Counted from the stretch's first letter, positions 22,984 to 30,958 are shown. The stretch: 35,091 bases of DNA from Clostridia bacterium (GCA_030535375.1 JAUNJB010000011.1:1-35091); one strand, 5' to 3'. Notes: a model not told the origin generated them from the sequence alone. Translations and numbers: made by a program.

Positions 22984-23907
22984 TTACCCGCTCTGCGCGC
23001 CGGAAGCGTCTGCACCCGACGTCTTTTCCCACTCGGTTTTGATCAATTCGAGCGTATCGGGGTCCGCCACCTGCGTCTCCTCCAGGCCGTGATCCTTTTG
23101 GTATTTGGCGACCGCCTTTCCGGTCAACGCGCCAAACTTGCCGGAGCGGATGCTGCCGGAATAGTAGCCAAGATCGCGGAGCATCTCCTGGAGGAGGATG
23201 ACATCCTCGCTTGGCGCCATGTCCTCATAGAGCGTTCCTTCCCAGTAAAAATGCTCCGTTGTCTGATCGCCGCAGAGTGTGCATGTCCTCTCGCGGACAC
23301 CCTTCATCTTCCCGCCTGGCTCCTTTACGATCACCCATTCATCCCACACATGCTCAAGCTTGTCGATTCTGACCGTCTGCGTCCTTTCGCAGCGCAGGCA
23401 CACCTGCTCCGAGCTGCCGTAGGCCTTGCAGGTCGGCTCCTTGCTGACCTCAACCTCTTCCCATTCATGGCCGAGCTTGTCAATCCTGACGCTCTTCTTC
23501 TTGCCGCAAACCTCACAGGTATACTGGCCCTTGCCATTCGCCGTGCAGGTGGGCTCCTGCACCACGGTCATCTCCCCATACGTGTGGGGCAGCATGTCGA
23601 TCGACTTCCTGACCCGGGAACCGCATTCCGTGCAATACGTCTGCTGCATCCCCTTCGCGGTGCATGTAGGCTCGGTGATGATCTCCCATTCGCCCGGTGT
23701 GTGCGGCAGTTTGGGCAGCTCGCGCTTCTCCCAATGGTCGCATCCCGTGCAGTATCGGAATTGAAGACCCGTCTGTGTGCACGTCGCGCTTCTCTTGGTC
23801 CGGTAAGAACCGAACGTGTGATCCACATGATCCTCCGCACAGGCCGCGGACGCGAGCAGCAGTGCCATCGCCGCCAGCACAAGCGCAGCGTATATCCTTC
23901 TCTTCAT
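22984..23907 (-). CDS. Secreted protein with five Cys-rich repeats and a peptidoglycan-binding domain
   Basis: 307 aa. Signal peptide KRRIYAALVLAAMALLLASA, then five repeats of about 38 residues, each starting H-T/E/V and built as (E)PTC-x(8-10)-Y/F-x-C-x2-C-x(10)-R-x-D-x-L-x-H. CTGC, CTEC, CEVC, CLRC and CTLC give five CxxC pairs; the fifth repeat has lost its first cysteine (EPGGKMKG). The cysteines could bind zinc or, outside the cell, form disulphides. Residues about 235-295 (DVILLQEMLRDLGYYSG, then KFGALTGKAVAKYQKDHG) form a peptidoglycan-binding domain type 1. A cell-wall-associated role is inferred; no enzymatic part is visible. ATG 23907 follows AAGGGAG. Confidence 0.78.
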   Translation of the reverse strand: MKRRIYAALVLAAMALLLASAACAEDHVDHTFGSYRTKRSATCTQTGLQFRYCTGCDHWEKRELPKLPHTPGEWEIITEPTCTAKGMQQTYCTECGSRVRKSIDMLPHTYGEMTVVQEPTCTANGKGQYTCEVCGKKKSVRIDKLGHEWEEVEVSKEPTCKAYGSSEQVCLRCERTQTVRIDKLEHVWDEWVIVKEPGGKMKGVRERTCTLCGDQTTEHFYWEGTLYEDMAPSEDVILLQEMLRDLGYYSGSIRSGKFGALTGKAVAKYQKDHGLEETQVADPDTLELIKTEWEKTSGADASGAQSG

Positions 23908-23983
23908 CTTCGCTTTTCTCCCTTCGCCTCATCCTGCTTGCGCGCGTTCAGGCATCGGTCTCCCGCAGGAATGATCGCTGTAT

Positions 23984-24012
23984 ATTGTATCATATTCTGG
24001 GGATTCTCTCAA
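23984..24012 (-). promoter_or_regulatory. Sigma-A promoter of the Cys-repeat gene
   Basis: Minus strand TTGAGA (24012-24007), 17-bp spacer, TACAAT (23989-23984); leader about 70 nt. Confidence 0.68.
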
Positions 24013-24040
24013 CACTGAATGACCGCGCAAGCGCTCAAAA

Positions 24041-24072
24041 GACGGCGCCACAGCAATCGCCATGGCGCCGTC
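24041..24072 (-). terminator. Intrinsic terminator of the sugar-transport operon
   Basis: GACGGCGCCA (24041-24050) complements TGGCGCCGTC (24063-24072); on the minus strand TTTT follows. Lies 46 bases after the last permease gene. Confidence 0.78.
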
Positions 24073-24118
24073 TCCGTAACTCAACGCATCTTCTTTCGTA
24101 TGTCTTCTTTCTTTTGTA

Positions 24119-25165
24119 TCAACCCTTGACTGCGCCCGCCGTGACGCCGTCCATGAACTGATTCTGTGCCAGGAAGAACACAACCAGGGACGGAATGATG
24201 GAGATCAGCGAGACCGCCATCACGCGGTTCCACGCGAAGCCGCTGTCCGCGTCCATGCTCATGCGCACGAACAGCGTCGCCGGATAGCGCGCCGGGGAGT
24301 TGACATAGAGCAGCGGCCCCATGAAGTCGTTGGACGACCACATGAACTGGAACAGGCCCGCGGACACCATGGCCGGCCAGAGCATCGGCACCAGCACGAG
24401 CACGAGCGTCTGCATGATGTTGCAGCCGTCGATCTTCGCGGCCTCATCGAGCTCACGCGGGATATTGCGCATGAACTGGATGAGCATGTAGACGAAGTAC
24501 GTCTCCTGCGCGAAGAGGGTGGGCACGATCAGCGCGAGATAGTACGGCGAATCCACCCAGCCGAAGTTGCGGTACATCAGGAACTGCGGGATGTTGAGCA
24601 CAACCTGCGGGAGGAACAGCGTCGCCATCAGCAGCGCGAACAGCGCGTTGCGGCCGCGGAACTTGAAGCGGCCGAAGCCATACGCCGTCACCGTGGAAGA
24701 GATGACGGTGAAGAGCATTTTCGGGATCACATACTTGTACGTGTTGCCCATCGCGCGCCAGATGTTGATATCTCCGCCGTAGTCGTTCATCGCAGCGCGG
24801 TAGCCGTCAAGCGTCGGGCGCGCCGGAATCAGGCTGAGCGTGGAGAAGATTTCGTTGTTATCCTTGAACGTGGCGCTGACCATCCACAGCAGCGGATAGA
24901 CCATGAACGCGCCGACGGCAATCAGGATGACATAACGGATGGTGGTGCTCATCATGTGCTGTACCTTCAGGTTCGATCTGTTGAAGATAAAGCGATAGAT
25001 CACGATAAACAAGATGAGCGCGCCCAGCATCAGGTAGAAATTCCTGATCTGGCCGATGGAAGCGGAAATGCCGGTGGCCGTCGTCATATCGACGGTGCCG
25101 CCATAGAAGCCCAATCCCAGAAGCACGATGCTCAGGACGAGGAAAATGATCATGGCAATGCTCAT
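24119..25165 (-). CDS. ABC sugar transporter permease, CUT1 family (MalG/UgpE-like)
   Basis: 348 aa. The core has the six-segment permease fold with the EAA loop read as ELDEAAKIDGCNIMQTLVLV, which docks the ATPase, and the typical end NQFMDGVTAGAVKG. Unlike ordinary members of about 280 aa it has some 70 extra N-terminal residues with two membrane segments (AMIIFLVLSIVLLGLGFYGG and FYLMLGALILFIVIYRFIF). Start ATG 25165 has GGGAGGGG in front and lies 3 bases after the stop of the partner permease. Forms the membrane channel with the upstream permease; the ATPase gene is absent here and is likely a shared MsmX-type protein encoded elsewhere. Confidence 0.92.
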   Translation of the reverse strand: MSIAMIIFLVLSIVLLGLGFYGGTVDMTTATGISASIGQIRNFYLMLGALILFIVIYRFIFNRSNLKVQHMMSTTIRYVILIAVGAFMVYPLLWMVSATFKDNNEIFSTLSLIPARPTLDGYRAAMNDYGGDINIWRAMGNTYKYVIPKMLFTVISSTVTAYGFGRFKFRGRNALFALLMATLFLPQVVLNIPQFLMYRNFGWVDSPYYLALIVPTLFAQETYFVYMLIQFMRNIPRELDEAAKIDGCNIMQTLVLVLVPMLWPAMVSAGLFQFMWSSNDFMGPLLYVNSPARYPATLFVRMSMDADSGFAWNRVMAVSLISIIPSLVVFFLAQNQFMDGVTAGAVKG

Positions 25166-25168
25166 ATC

Positions 25169-26116
25169 TTAGCCCCTCCCATCGTCATCAGAATAGTAGA
25201 CCCACTTCTTCTGGCTGGTGAACGCGATGATCGTAAAGAACATGACGATCACGAACATCACCCACGCCATAGCGGAGGACATGCCCACCTTGTAATCCTT
25301 GAAGGCGGTATTGTACACGATCAGGGAGATCAGCGTCGTCGCGTTGCGCGGGCCGCCGTTGGTGATGATGTACGGGCCGTTGAATTCCTGGAAGGCCTGC
25401 ACGAGCAGCGTCACCAGATTGTAGAAGATAATCGGGGAAATCAGCGGAATCGTGATGGAGATGAACTGACGCGCCTTGCTCGCGCCGTCGATGGACGCCG
25501 CCTCGTACAGATCCTCCGACACGCCCTTGAGCGCCGCCAGGAAGAGCACCATCGTCGAGCCGAACTGCCATACGCGCAGCAGGCAGATGATGAACAGCGC
25601 CCAGTTCTTTTCCGCCAGGAAATTGATGGAGCTGAAGCCGAGCATCGCCAAAATGGTGTTGACCACGCCGTCGGACTTGAACAGCGCCTTCCACAGCACC
25701 GCGATCGCCACGGAGCCGCCCAGGATGGACGGCACATAGTACGCCGTGCGGAACAGGCCCACGCCCTTGATCTTGAAATTCAGAATATAGGCGATGAACA
25801 GCGCGAAAATCAGCTTAAGGGGAACCGTCATGAACGCGTAGATAAACGTCACCTGGAGTGCCTTGACATTCTTGGTCTTAGTGAACGCGTCGATGTAGTT
25901 CTGGAAGCCGACGATATTCTGAACGCCCTTAAACAGATCGTAATCGGTAAAGCTGTAATACAGCGAGGAAACGAACGGATACAGCTTAAAGATGCAGAAA
26001 CCGATCAGCCACGGCAGGATCAGGAAAAAACCCATGTATCCCTGCTCGAGCTTGCTCAGGCCGCGACGCTTTCTCAGGTCGCCCCGAGTCGTGGAAGACC
26101 CTCCCGTCTTCGTCAT
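25169..26116 (-). CDS. ABC sugar transporter permease, CUT1 family (MalF/UgpA-like)
   Basis: 315 aa. After a basic cytoplasmic N-terminus (RGDLRKRRGLSKLEQGYM) come six membrane segments; FLILPWLIGFCIFKLYPFV and SLYYSFTDYDLF are typical of the family. EAA loop DLYEAASIDGASKARQFISI, and NGGPRNATTLISLIVYNTAF near the C-terminus. GGAGGGG stands before ATG 26116. It follows the binding-protein gene after a hairpin at 26162-26190 and precedes the second permease. Probable substrate: pectin-derived oligosaccharide, from the neighbouring enzymes. Confidence 0.92.
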   Translation of the reverse strand: MTKTGGSSTTRGDLRKRRGLSKLEQGYMGFFLILPWLIGFCIFKLYPFVSSLYYSFTDYDLFKGVQNIVGFQNYIDAFTKTKNVKALQVTFIYAFMTVPLKLIFALFIAYILNFKIKGVGLFRTAYYVPSILGGSVAIAVLWKALFKSDGVVNTILAMLGFSSINFLAEKNWALFIICLLRVWQFGSTMVLFLAALKGVSEDLYEAASIDGASKARQFISITIPLISPIIFYNLVTLLVQAFQEFNGPYIITNGGPRNATTLISLIVYNTAFKDYKVGMSSAMAWVMFVIVMFFTIIAFTSQKKWVYYSDDDGRG

Positions 26117-26161
26117 TGGATCTCCCCTCCTATTCTCTAGTCTTAGGTAGCGTGAAAACCA

Positions 26162-26190
26162 AAGCGGCCGGATTCGAGTCCGGACCGCTT
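26162..26190 (-). terminator. Intercistronic hairpin between binding protein and permeases
   Basis: On the minus strand AAGCGGTCCGGA and TCCGGCCGCTT form a stem, followed by GGTTTTC. Probably a partial terminator or mRNA stabiliser that keeps binding protein in excess over permeases. Confidence 0.6.
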
Positions 26191-26213
26191 CGGAATCAGG
26201 TCAGTTCAGCGCG

Positions 26214-27482
26214 TCAGTCCGCGTTCAGCACCTCGGTGATGCCGTCCACGAGGATCTCAGCCGCCTCCTCGATGGAGTAATCCTGATAGGACAGGCCGTC
26301 CATCGCGTCATAGTACACGCCGTCGCTGTTCTTGAGCGCGGCCGCCTCAAACTTGGGATCGAGCGCGTTCTGGCACCAGGCAAGCACCTTGGCGTTCGCC
26401 TCGGCGACCTTCTCATTGAGCAGGCCGTCGGCCAGGCAGATCTCATTGGCCTTGGCAGAGAGCGGGATGCCACGCTCGCTCTTCATGAGCTTGGCGCCCT
26501 CCTCGCTGTTGAGCAGGAACTCGATCAGCTTCGCAGCGGACTCCTTGTCGGCCGCGGTATTGGAGATGGCCAGCGCAAGGGAAACCTTGGTGTAGCCGCC
26601 CTGGTACTCGCCCATGTCGGTGAAGTAGTCGCCCACGATGAACTCCTGGCCCTCGTTCAAAGCGGATTCAAATTTGGAAGCGGAGGAGTCCCACTCGAAG
26701 ATGCCGGCATACTTGCCTTCCATCCACTTGGGGTTCTTATCGAGGGAATCGGCGCCGTCGCCGGCCAGCGTCGGGGAGGTCGGGCAGACGTGGTTGTCCT
26801 CCAGGCTCTGGATGAAAGCCAGGCCCTCGGCGATCTCCTCAGCGGTGTAATTGAGCGTGTTGTCGACCACCCAGTCCTTGCCGTAGACGCACTCAAGATA
26901 GTAGACCATCAGGATCATCTTGTCGTACGCGCCCAGAGCGATCGGGTAGTAGTCATCGCCGAGCTTCTCGGCGAAGATCGGGCCGGCGGCCATCAGATCG
27001 GCCAGGCTCTTCGGGGTGTCAAGGCCGGCCTTCTCAAAGGTGGTCTTGTTCCAGTAGAAGATACGGCCGGTCATGGACACCGGGATCGCCAGCAGCTGGC
27101 CGTCGACGGTGCACTGAGCCAGCGAGTTCGCATTGAACTGGGTCAGATCGATGATGTCGGCCACCTGGTTGAGGTCATAGAACTTGGAATTGCCCTGGGC
27201 ATCCACGAAGGAGTAGAGCCAGTTCCAGTTGACCTGGTTGACATCAAATGCGGAATCAGACGCGAAGTACTGGCTCATCTTGTCCTCCCAGCCAGTCCAG
27301 GCGCTGTAGGTGCTGGTGACCTCGATGCCGGTAGCCGCCTCAAAGGCGTCAACCGCGGCCTGGGTCGCCTCGTGGCGGGAGTCGCCGCCCCACCAGGAGA
27401 AGGTCAGGGAGCCTTCGGCAACCGCGGCGACAGCGGTCAGAGCCAGCGCCATGGTCAGAAGGCAAGCGATAAACTTTTTCAT
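26214..27482 (-). CDS. Extracellular sugar-binding protein of an ABC transporter
   Basis: 422 aa, family 1 solute-binding protein. Signal peptide KKFIACLLTMALALTAVAA ending AVAEG; mature part starts LTFSWWGGDSRHEATQAAVD, with the usual FEAATGIEVTS and hinge blocks, and LIEFLLNSEEGAKLMKSERG late. There is no lipobox cysteine at the cleavage site, which is unusual for a Gram-positive binding protein, because these are usually lipid-anchored. It would be released by signal peptidase I, so retention must come another way, or the protein is free in the wall space. AAAGGAG precedes ATG 27482. First gene of the transport operon, with a consensus promoter at 27602-27630. Confidence 0.92.
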   Translation of the reverse strand: MKKFIACLLTMALALTAVAAVAEGSLTFSWWGGDSRHEATQAAVDAFEAATGIEVTSTYSAWTGWEDKMSQYFASDSAFDVNQVNWNWLYSFVDAQGNSKFYDLNQVADIIDLTQFNANSLAQCTVDGQLLAIPVSMTGRIFYWNKTTFEKAGLDTPKSLADLMAAGPIFAEKLGDDYYPIALGAYDKMILMVYYLECVYGKDWVVDNTLNYTAEEIAEGLAFIQSLEDNHVCPTSPTLAGDGADSLDKNPKWMEGKYAGIFEWDSSASKFESALNEGQEFIVGDYFTDMGEYQGGYTKVSLALAISNTAADKESAAKLIEFLLNSEEGAKLMKSERGIPLSAKANEICLADGLLNEKVAEANAKVLAWCQNALDPKFEAAALKNSDGVYYDAMDGLSYQDYSIEEAAEILVDGITEVLNAD

Positions 27483-27591
27483 AGGATTCGCGCTCCTTTT
27501 TCATAAAGTTGCCGGTTATCCGGCGCGAAGAGGCTTTGTCCGCCCCTTTCAGCCAACGAGAACCGCACAGCGCAAATTCATCATCTGAACC

Positions 27592-27636
27592 GTGCACGAT
27601 CATTATAATTTTTTGTATCAATTATGTCAAGTGCAC
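27592..27636. promoter_or_regulatory. Paired GTGCAC palindromes flanking the transporter promoter
   Basis: GTGCAC occurs at 27592-27597 (just after the predicted start site) and 27631-27636 (directly abutting the -35 box), 39 bp centre to centre. The arrangement suits a repressor that binds both sides. No regulator gene is in the window. Confidence 0.4.
27602..27630 (-). promoter_or_regulatory. Consensus sigma-A promoter of the sugar-transport operon
   Basis: Minus strand TTGACA (27630-27625), 17-bp spacer, TATAAT (27607-27602). Leader about 110 nt to the binding-protein ATG. Confidence 0.88.
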
Positions 27637-27648
27637 AAGAGCAAGATA

Positions 27649-27668
27649 AAATTTTTATGCAAAAATTT
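27649..27668. promoter_or_regulatory. AT-rich dyad upstream of the transporter promoter
   Basis: AAATTTTT-ATGC-AAAAATTT, perfect 8-bp arms, about 19 bases upstream of the -35 box. Could be an UP-like element, an operator or the terminator of the GH105 gene. Confidence 0.4.
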
Positions 27669-27701
27669 GTTAGGTTGAGCGATTAACCCCATTTCTTTTC
27701 C

Positions 27702-28781
27702 TTATACTTCCGCACATGCGCAGGCCATCAGGAAGGGCGCCGTGCCCTTGGTGTCGCCGCTGCACACCGTCTCGGTGACATAATACTCATAGGTTCCGCT
27801 GCGGTAGGGCGTGCCACCCAGGCCCGCCACCTTGCAGATGCGGGTGAGCTCCGGATAGCCGTCCGCAGCGGTAACCACGTTCTTCTCCCACAGCGCATCC
27901 ATGCTCTCGCCGGCCATCTCCAGGGCCTCCCGGCCGGCAAGGCCCAGACGCGCGCCCTCGCACAGACCGTAGATGAACATCGCAGAGCAGGAGGATTCCG
28001 CATAGTTCTCCTCGCTTTCGGGCCTGTCCATCACCTGATGCCAGAGCCTGTCGCTGCCGCGCGCCGCCATCACCGCCGCGAGCAGGGATTTCATCTGCGC
28101 AGCGATGCCGTCATAGCCCGGATGATTCTTGGGCAGGCTCATGAGCACATCTGCGTGCGCCATCACAAACCAGCCCATCGCGCGCCCCCAGACATGCGGG
28201 GAGCGTCCCGTCCCGGGATCGGCCCAGCGCTGCTCACAGGCGCTGTCCCAGGCGTGGGCATGCAGGCCGCTTTCAAGCCGGGTCTTTTCAAAGATCAGCT
28301 TCATCTGGCCGACCGCCAGATCGGCCCACTCCATCTCGCCAAAAGCCGCCGCAAATTCCACCAGGAACGGGCAGGCCATATAGATGCCGTCCAGCCACAT
28401 CTGCTGCGGATAGATCGCCTTGTGCCAGAAGCCGCCCTCCGGCGTTTTGGGCTGGGTTTTGATCTGCTCGATCAGTCTGCGGCATGCCTTCTCGTATTTC
28501 GCCTCTCCCGTCGCCTTGTACATGCGCAGCGCCGTGCGCCCCATACAAATCATGTCGAGATTCTGCTTCTCCGGCTCATAGGTCAGGATCTCGCCCGCCT
28601 CTGTCACATATTTGTCCACATTGGCTTTCGCCGCGTCAAAGAAGCGCTTATCCCCCGTCTTCTCAAACACGTCCACCCACGCCTTGGTGATGATGCCGCG
28701 CTCGTAGCACCAGTGATAGTCGTACTCCTGCTCGCGCGCGAGCGTGCCCTCCCCCGCCCAGATGGTCTTTTCAAACTTCAT
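27702..28781 (-). CDS. Unsaturated rhamnogalacturonyl/glucuronyl hydrolase, GH105 family (YteR-like)
   Basis: 359 aa, predicted six-hairpin alpha/alpha barrel. WLDGIYMACPFL (near 129), GLHAHAWDSACEQRW, HVWGRAMGWFVMAHADVL and YAESSCSAMFIYGL are characteristic of GH105/GH88 enzymes, which hydrate the 4,5-unsaturated uronate at the end of products of pectin or rhamnogalacturonan lyases. No signal peptide, so it works in the cytoplasm on imported oligosaccharides. AAAGGAG precedes ATG 28781. It lies between the GH28 gene and the transporter, but two terminator-like hairpins precede it. Confidence 0.9.
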   Translation of the reverse strand: MKFEKTIWAGEGTLAREQEYDYHWCYERGIITKAWVDVFEKTGDKRFFDAAKANVDKYVTEAGEILTYEPEKQNLDMICMGRTALRMYKATGEAKYEKACRRLIEQIKTQPKTPEGGFWHKAIYPQQMWLDGIYMACPFLVEFAAAFGEMEWADLAVGQMKLIFEKTRLESGLHAHAWDSACEQRWADPGTGRSPHVWGRAMGWFVMAHADVLMSLPKNHPGYDGIAAQMKSLLAAVMAARGSDRLWHQVMDRPESEENYAESSCSAMFIYGLCEGARLGLAGREALEMAGESMDALWEKNVVTAADGYPELTRICKVAGLGGTPYRSGTYEYYVTETVCSGDTKGTAPFLMACACAEV

Positions 28782-28810
28782 GTTCCTTCTCCTTTCCGCA
28801 TGTTGTTACT

Positions 28811-28831
28811 AAAAACGCTCCGGAAGGAGCG
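28811..28831 (-). terminator. Terminator-like hairpin before the GH105 gene
   Basis: Minus strand CGCTCC-TTCC-GGAGCG followed by TTTTT. Only 30 bases before the GH105 start, with no promoter between. Confidence 0.65.
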
Positions 28832-28843
28832 CTTATACCGCTG

Positions 28844-28876
28844 AAAAAAAGCTTCTCTCTCCCCGGAGGGAGAGAA
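28844..28876 (-). terminator. Second terminator-like hairpin after the GH28 gene
   Basis: Minus strand TTCTCTC-CC paired with GG-GAGAGAA across a short loop with one bulge, then GC and seven T. Confidence 0.65.
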
Positions 28877-28951
28877 ACGCCGTGGTTAGAAAAAACAAAC
28901 CTTGCCACACATGACGCCGTGTGCAGGCCGGACGCCCCGGAATAGGGGCGC

Positions 28952-30190
28952 CTACTGCGCATCCCTGAGTGTGATTTCCTCGCCCTCCGCGCCGATGATG
29001 CGCAGATCCGTCATATGCAGACCGCGCACATGCTCGGCGGTCAGGCCGGCAAGCGTGACGGGCCGCTGCACCGCATTCATGACGGGATAATCCGGCTCAC
29101 TCTTCACCAGATGAATCTGTGTGTTGACGATGCTGATGTCGGAAAGCGGCGCCTCCGGCAGGCCATACAGGCAGGCCGCGGCGCTGCGCGCGCCGGTCAC
29201 CACGATATCCGCCATGCGGATGCGGCGCACATGCGGCGTGCCCTCGTCCACGGGCTGCGCCTGCGGATCGGAGACGATCGGTTCCTGTCCCCCCTTGCCG
29301 CAGAAATACATCAGGTTGATCACCAGCGGACAGAGGACGTCGTTCATCACGACACCCGTGACCGACACATCCTCCACCGCGCCCCCGCGCCCCCGGCGGG
29401 ACTTGATGCGGATACCGCGGTCCGTGCCGTCAAACACACAGCCGGAAATGGCCACGCGGCGGATACCGCCGCTCATCTCGCTTCCCAGCACGACGCCTCC
29501 ATGGCCGTGCACCATCGTACAGCCGGTGACGGTGATGTTCTCGCACGGGACGGCGCGCTCGGCGTCCTCGGTGCCCGCCTTGATGGCGATGCAGTCATCG
29601 CCCACGTCGATGTGGCAGTCGCTGATGCGCACGTTCCGGCAGCTTTCGGGATCGATGCCGTCGGTATTGGGCGAATCGGACGGATTGACCACCGTCACGC
29701 CGCGCACAGAGACATTCTCGCAGCGCAGCGGATGAATCGTCCACGCCGGGCTGTTCTGCACCCTGAAATCGCTGAGCAGCACGCGCTCGCAGTCCTCAAA
29801 GCAGATGAAGCACGGGCGGGCGATTTCCATTTCTCCCGCGCGGAATGCCTCCCACCACCTTGCGCCCCGGCCCTCAAGCGTGCCGCGGCCGGTGACGGCG
29901 ATATCCCGGGCATCCCTGGCGTAGAGCAGCGGACGGTAGCTCGGCTGCTCATATCCCTCCCAGCGCGTGCGGATGACGGGATAGGCGTCAAACGCATCGG
30001 TGAAGCGCAGCACGGCGCCCGGCTCGAGATGCAGCTCCACGCCGCTTTTCAGCACGAGGCCGGCCGTTTCATACTCGCCGGCGGGCACGATTACGCGGCC
30101 GCCGCCCTGCTCCGCCGCCGCGTCAATGGCACGCTGGATCGCGTCCGTCGCATCCGCTCCGCACCGCGCGCCGTATTCAGTAATGACCAT
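28952..30190 (-). CDS. Polygalacturonase-like glycoside hydrolase, GH28 family
   Basis: 412 aa, predicted right-handed parallel beta-helix. The three catalytic blocks of GH28 are visible: NTDGIDPES (about 192-200), GDDCIAIKAG (about 217-226) and HGHGGVVLGSE (about 243-253), then GIRIKS for substrate binding. AIDAAAEQGGGRVIVPAGEY is the usual N-terminal part. No signal peptide; together with GH105 this indicates intracellular cleavage of oligogalacturonides, probably exo-acting as in other cytoplasmic GH28 enzymes. ATG 30190 is chosen because GAGAGGA precedes it and the conserved domain begins at once; the frame is open to 30280. It follows rpiB by 19 bases. Confidence 0.9.
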   Translation of the reverse strand: MVITEYGARCGADATDAIQRAIDAAAEQGGGRVIVPAGEYETAGLVLKSGVELHLEPGAVLRFTDAFDAYPVIRTRWEGYEQPSYRPLLYARDARDIAVTGRGTLEGRGARWWEAFRAGEMEIARPCFICFEDCERVLLSDFRVQNSPAWTIHPLRCENVSVRGVTVVNPSDSPNTDGIDPESCRNVRISDCHIDVGDDCIAIKAGTEDAERAVPCENITVTGCTMVHGHGGVVLGSEMSGGIRRVAISGCVFDGTDRGIRIKSRRGRGGAVEDVSVTGVVMNDVLCPLVINLMYFCGKGGQEPIVSDPQAQPVDEGTPHVRRIRMADIVVTGARSAAACLYGLPEAPLSDISIVNTQIHLVKSEPDYPVMNAVQRPVTLAGLTAEHVRGLHMTDLRIIGAEGEEITLRDAQ

Positions 30191-30209
30191 AGCTTGTCCT
30201 CTCTTTGGC

Positions 30210-30659
30210 TCAGCCGAGGTTCTCACCGTTCTCGATGGCTGTAATCTGGTCGATGCGGCGCTGATGGCGTCCGCCCTCAAAGCCCGTCGTCAGCCAGATT
30301 TCCGCGATCATCCTTCCCAGCTCCGCACCGACGACGCGCGCACCCATGGCGAGCATGTTGGCGTCGTTGTGCATTCGGGACATCTTGGCGGAAAAACAGT
30401 CCGAGCACGCCACACAGCGGATGCCCTTCACCTTGTTGGCCGCGATCGAGATGCCAATGCCCGTGCCGCAGCACAGAATGCCGCGATCGCACTCGCCGCA
30501 GGCGACCGCATTGGCCGCGCGCTGGGCAAACACCGCGTAATCGCAGCTGTCCGCGGTCAGCGTGCCAAAGTCCCTGTACTCGAGATTCATGCTGTCAAGC
30601 AGCGCCATGATCTCCCGCTTGAGCGGCAGCCCGGCGTGATCGCTTCCCAGTGCAATCAT
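30210..30659 (-). CDS. rpiB: Ribose/allose 5-phosphate isomerase B family protein
   Basis: 149 aa, normal for RpiB. IALGSDHAGLPLKREI at the start, the active-site cysteine region GILCCGTGIGISIAANKVKG (about 60-79), and HNDANMLAMGARVVG are all present. Interconverts ribose 5-phosphate and ribulose 5-phosphate, or acts on related C5/C6 sugar phosphates. AGGAGGAG precedes ATG 30659. Its place directly ahead of pectin-degradation genes suggests a role in processing sugar phosphates from this pathway, though a general pentose-phosphate role is equally possible. Confidence 0.93.
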   Translation of the reverse strand: MIALGSDHAGLPLKREIMALLDSMNLEYRDFGTLTADSCDYAVFAQRAANAVACGECDRGILCCGTGIGISIAANKVKGIRCVACSDCFSAKMSRMHNDANMLAMGARVVGAELGRMIAEIWLTTGFEGGRHQRRIDQITAIENGENLG

Positions 30660-30707
30660 GTTGTCTCCTCCTCATACTTGATCGCCGCATCCGGGCGATG
30701 ATGTGCC

Positions 30708-30947
30708 TCAGTCGATAAAATCCTCCGGCCGCAGCGGCCCGCGTTCCCCACCGCCGCTCTCCTCCTGCGCCTCGTGCTCCGCCGTGTGGTCAGTAAAGAC
30801 AAGACGGTGCAGATCCTCGCGGCTGACCACCGTATTGGTGCCCATGCAGGCGCGGCAGCGATAGAGACAATCCGGGCAGACGCAGCCCAGATCGAGGCTT
30901 TCGGCCTGAATCATATACGTTCCGCATTGCGGACATCCGCATCTCAT
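30708..30947 (-). CDS. Small zinc-ribbon protein
   Basis: 79 aa. CGCPQCG at 3-9, then CVCPDC (22-27) and CRAC (31-34), so several CxxC pairs that could hold one or two zinc ions, followed by an acidic Gly/Glu-rich tail. No further domain. AAGGGG lies before ATG 30947, and the gene starts 11 bases after proA, so the two are co-transcribed. Role unknown; could be a nucleic-acid or protein adaptor. Confidence 0.75.
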   Translation of the reverse strand: MRCGCPQCGTYMIQAESLDLGCVCPDCLYRCRACMGTNTVVSREDLHRLVFTDHTAEHEAQEESGGGERGPLRPEDFID

Positions 30948-30958
30948 CTGAATCCCCC

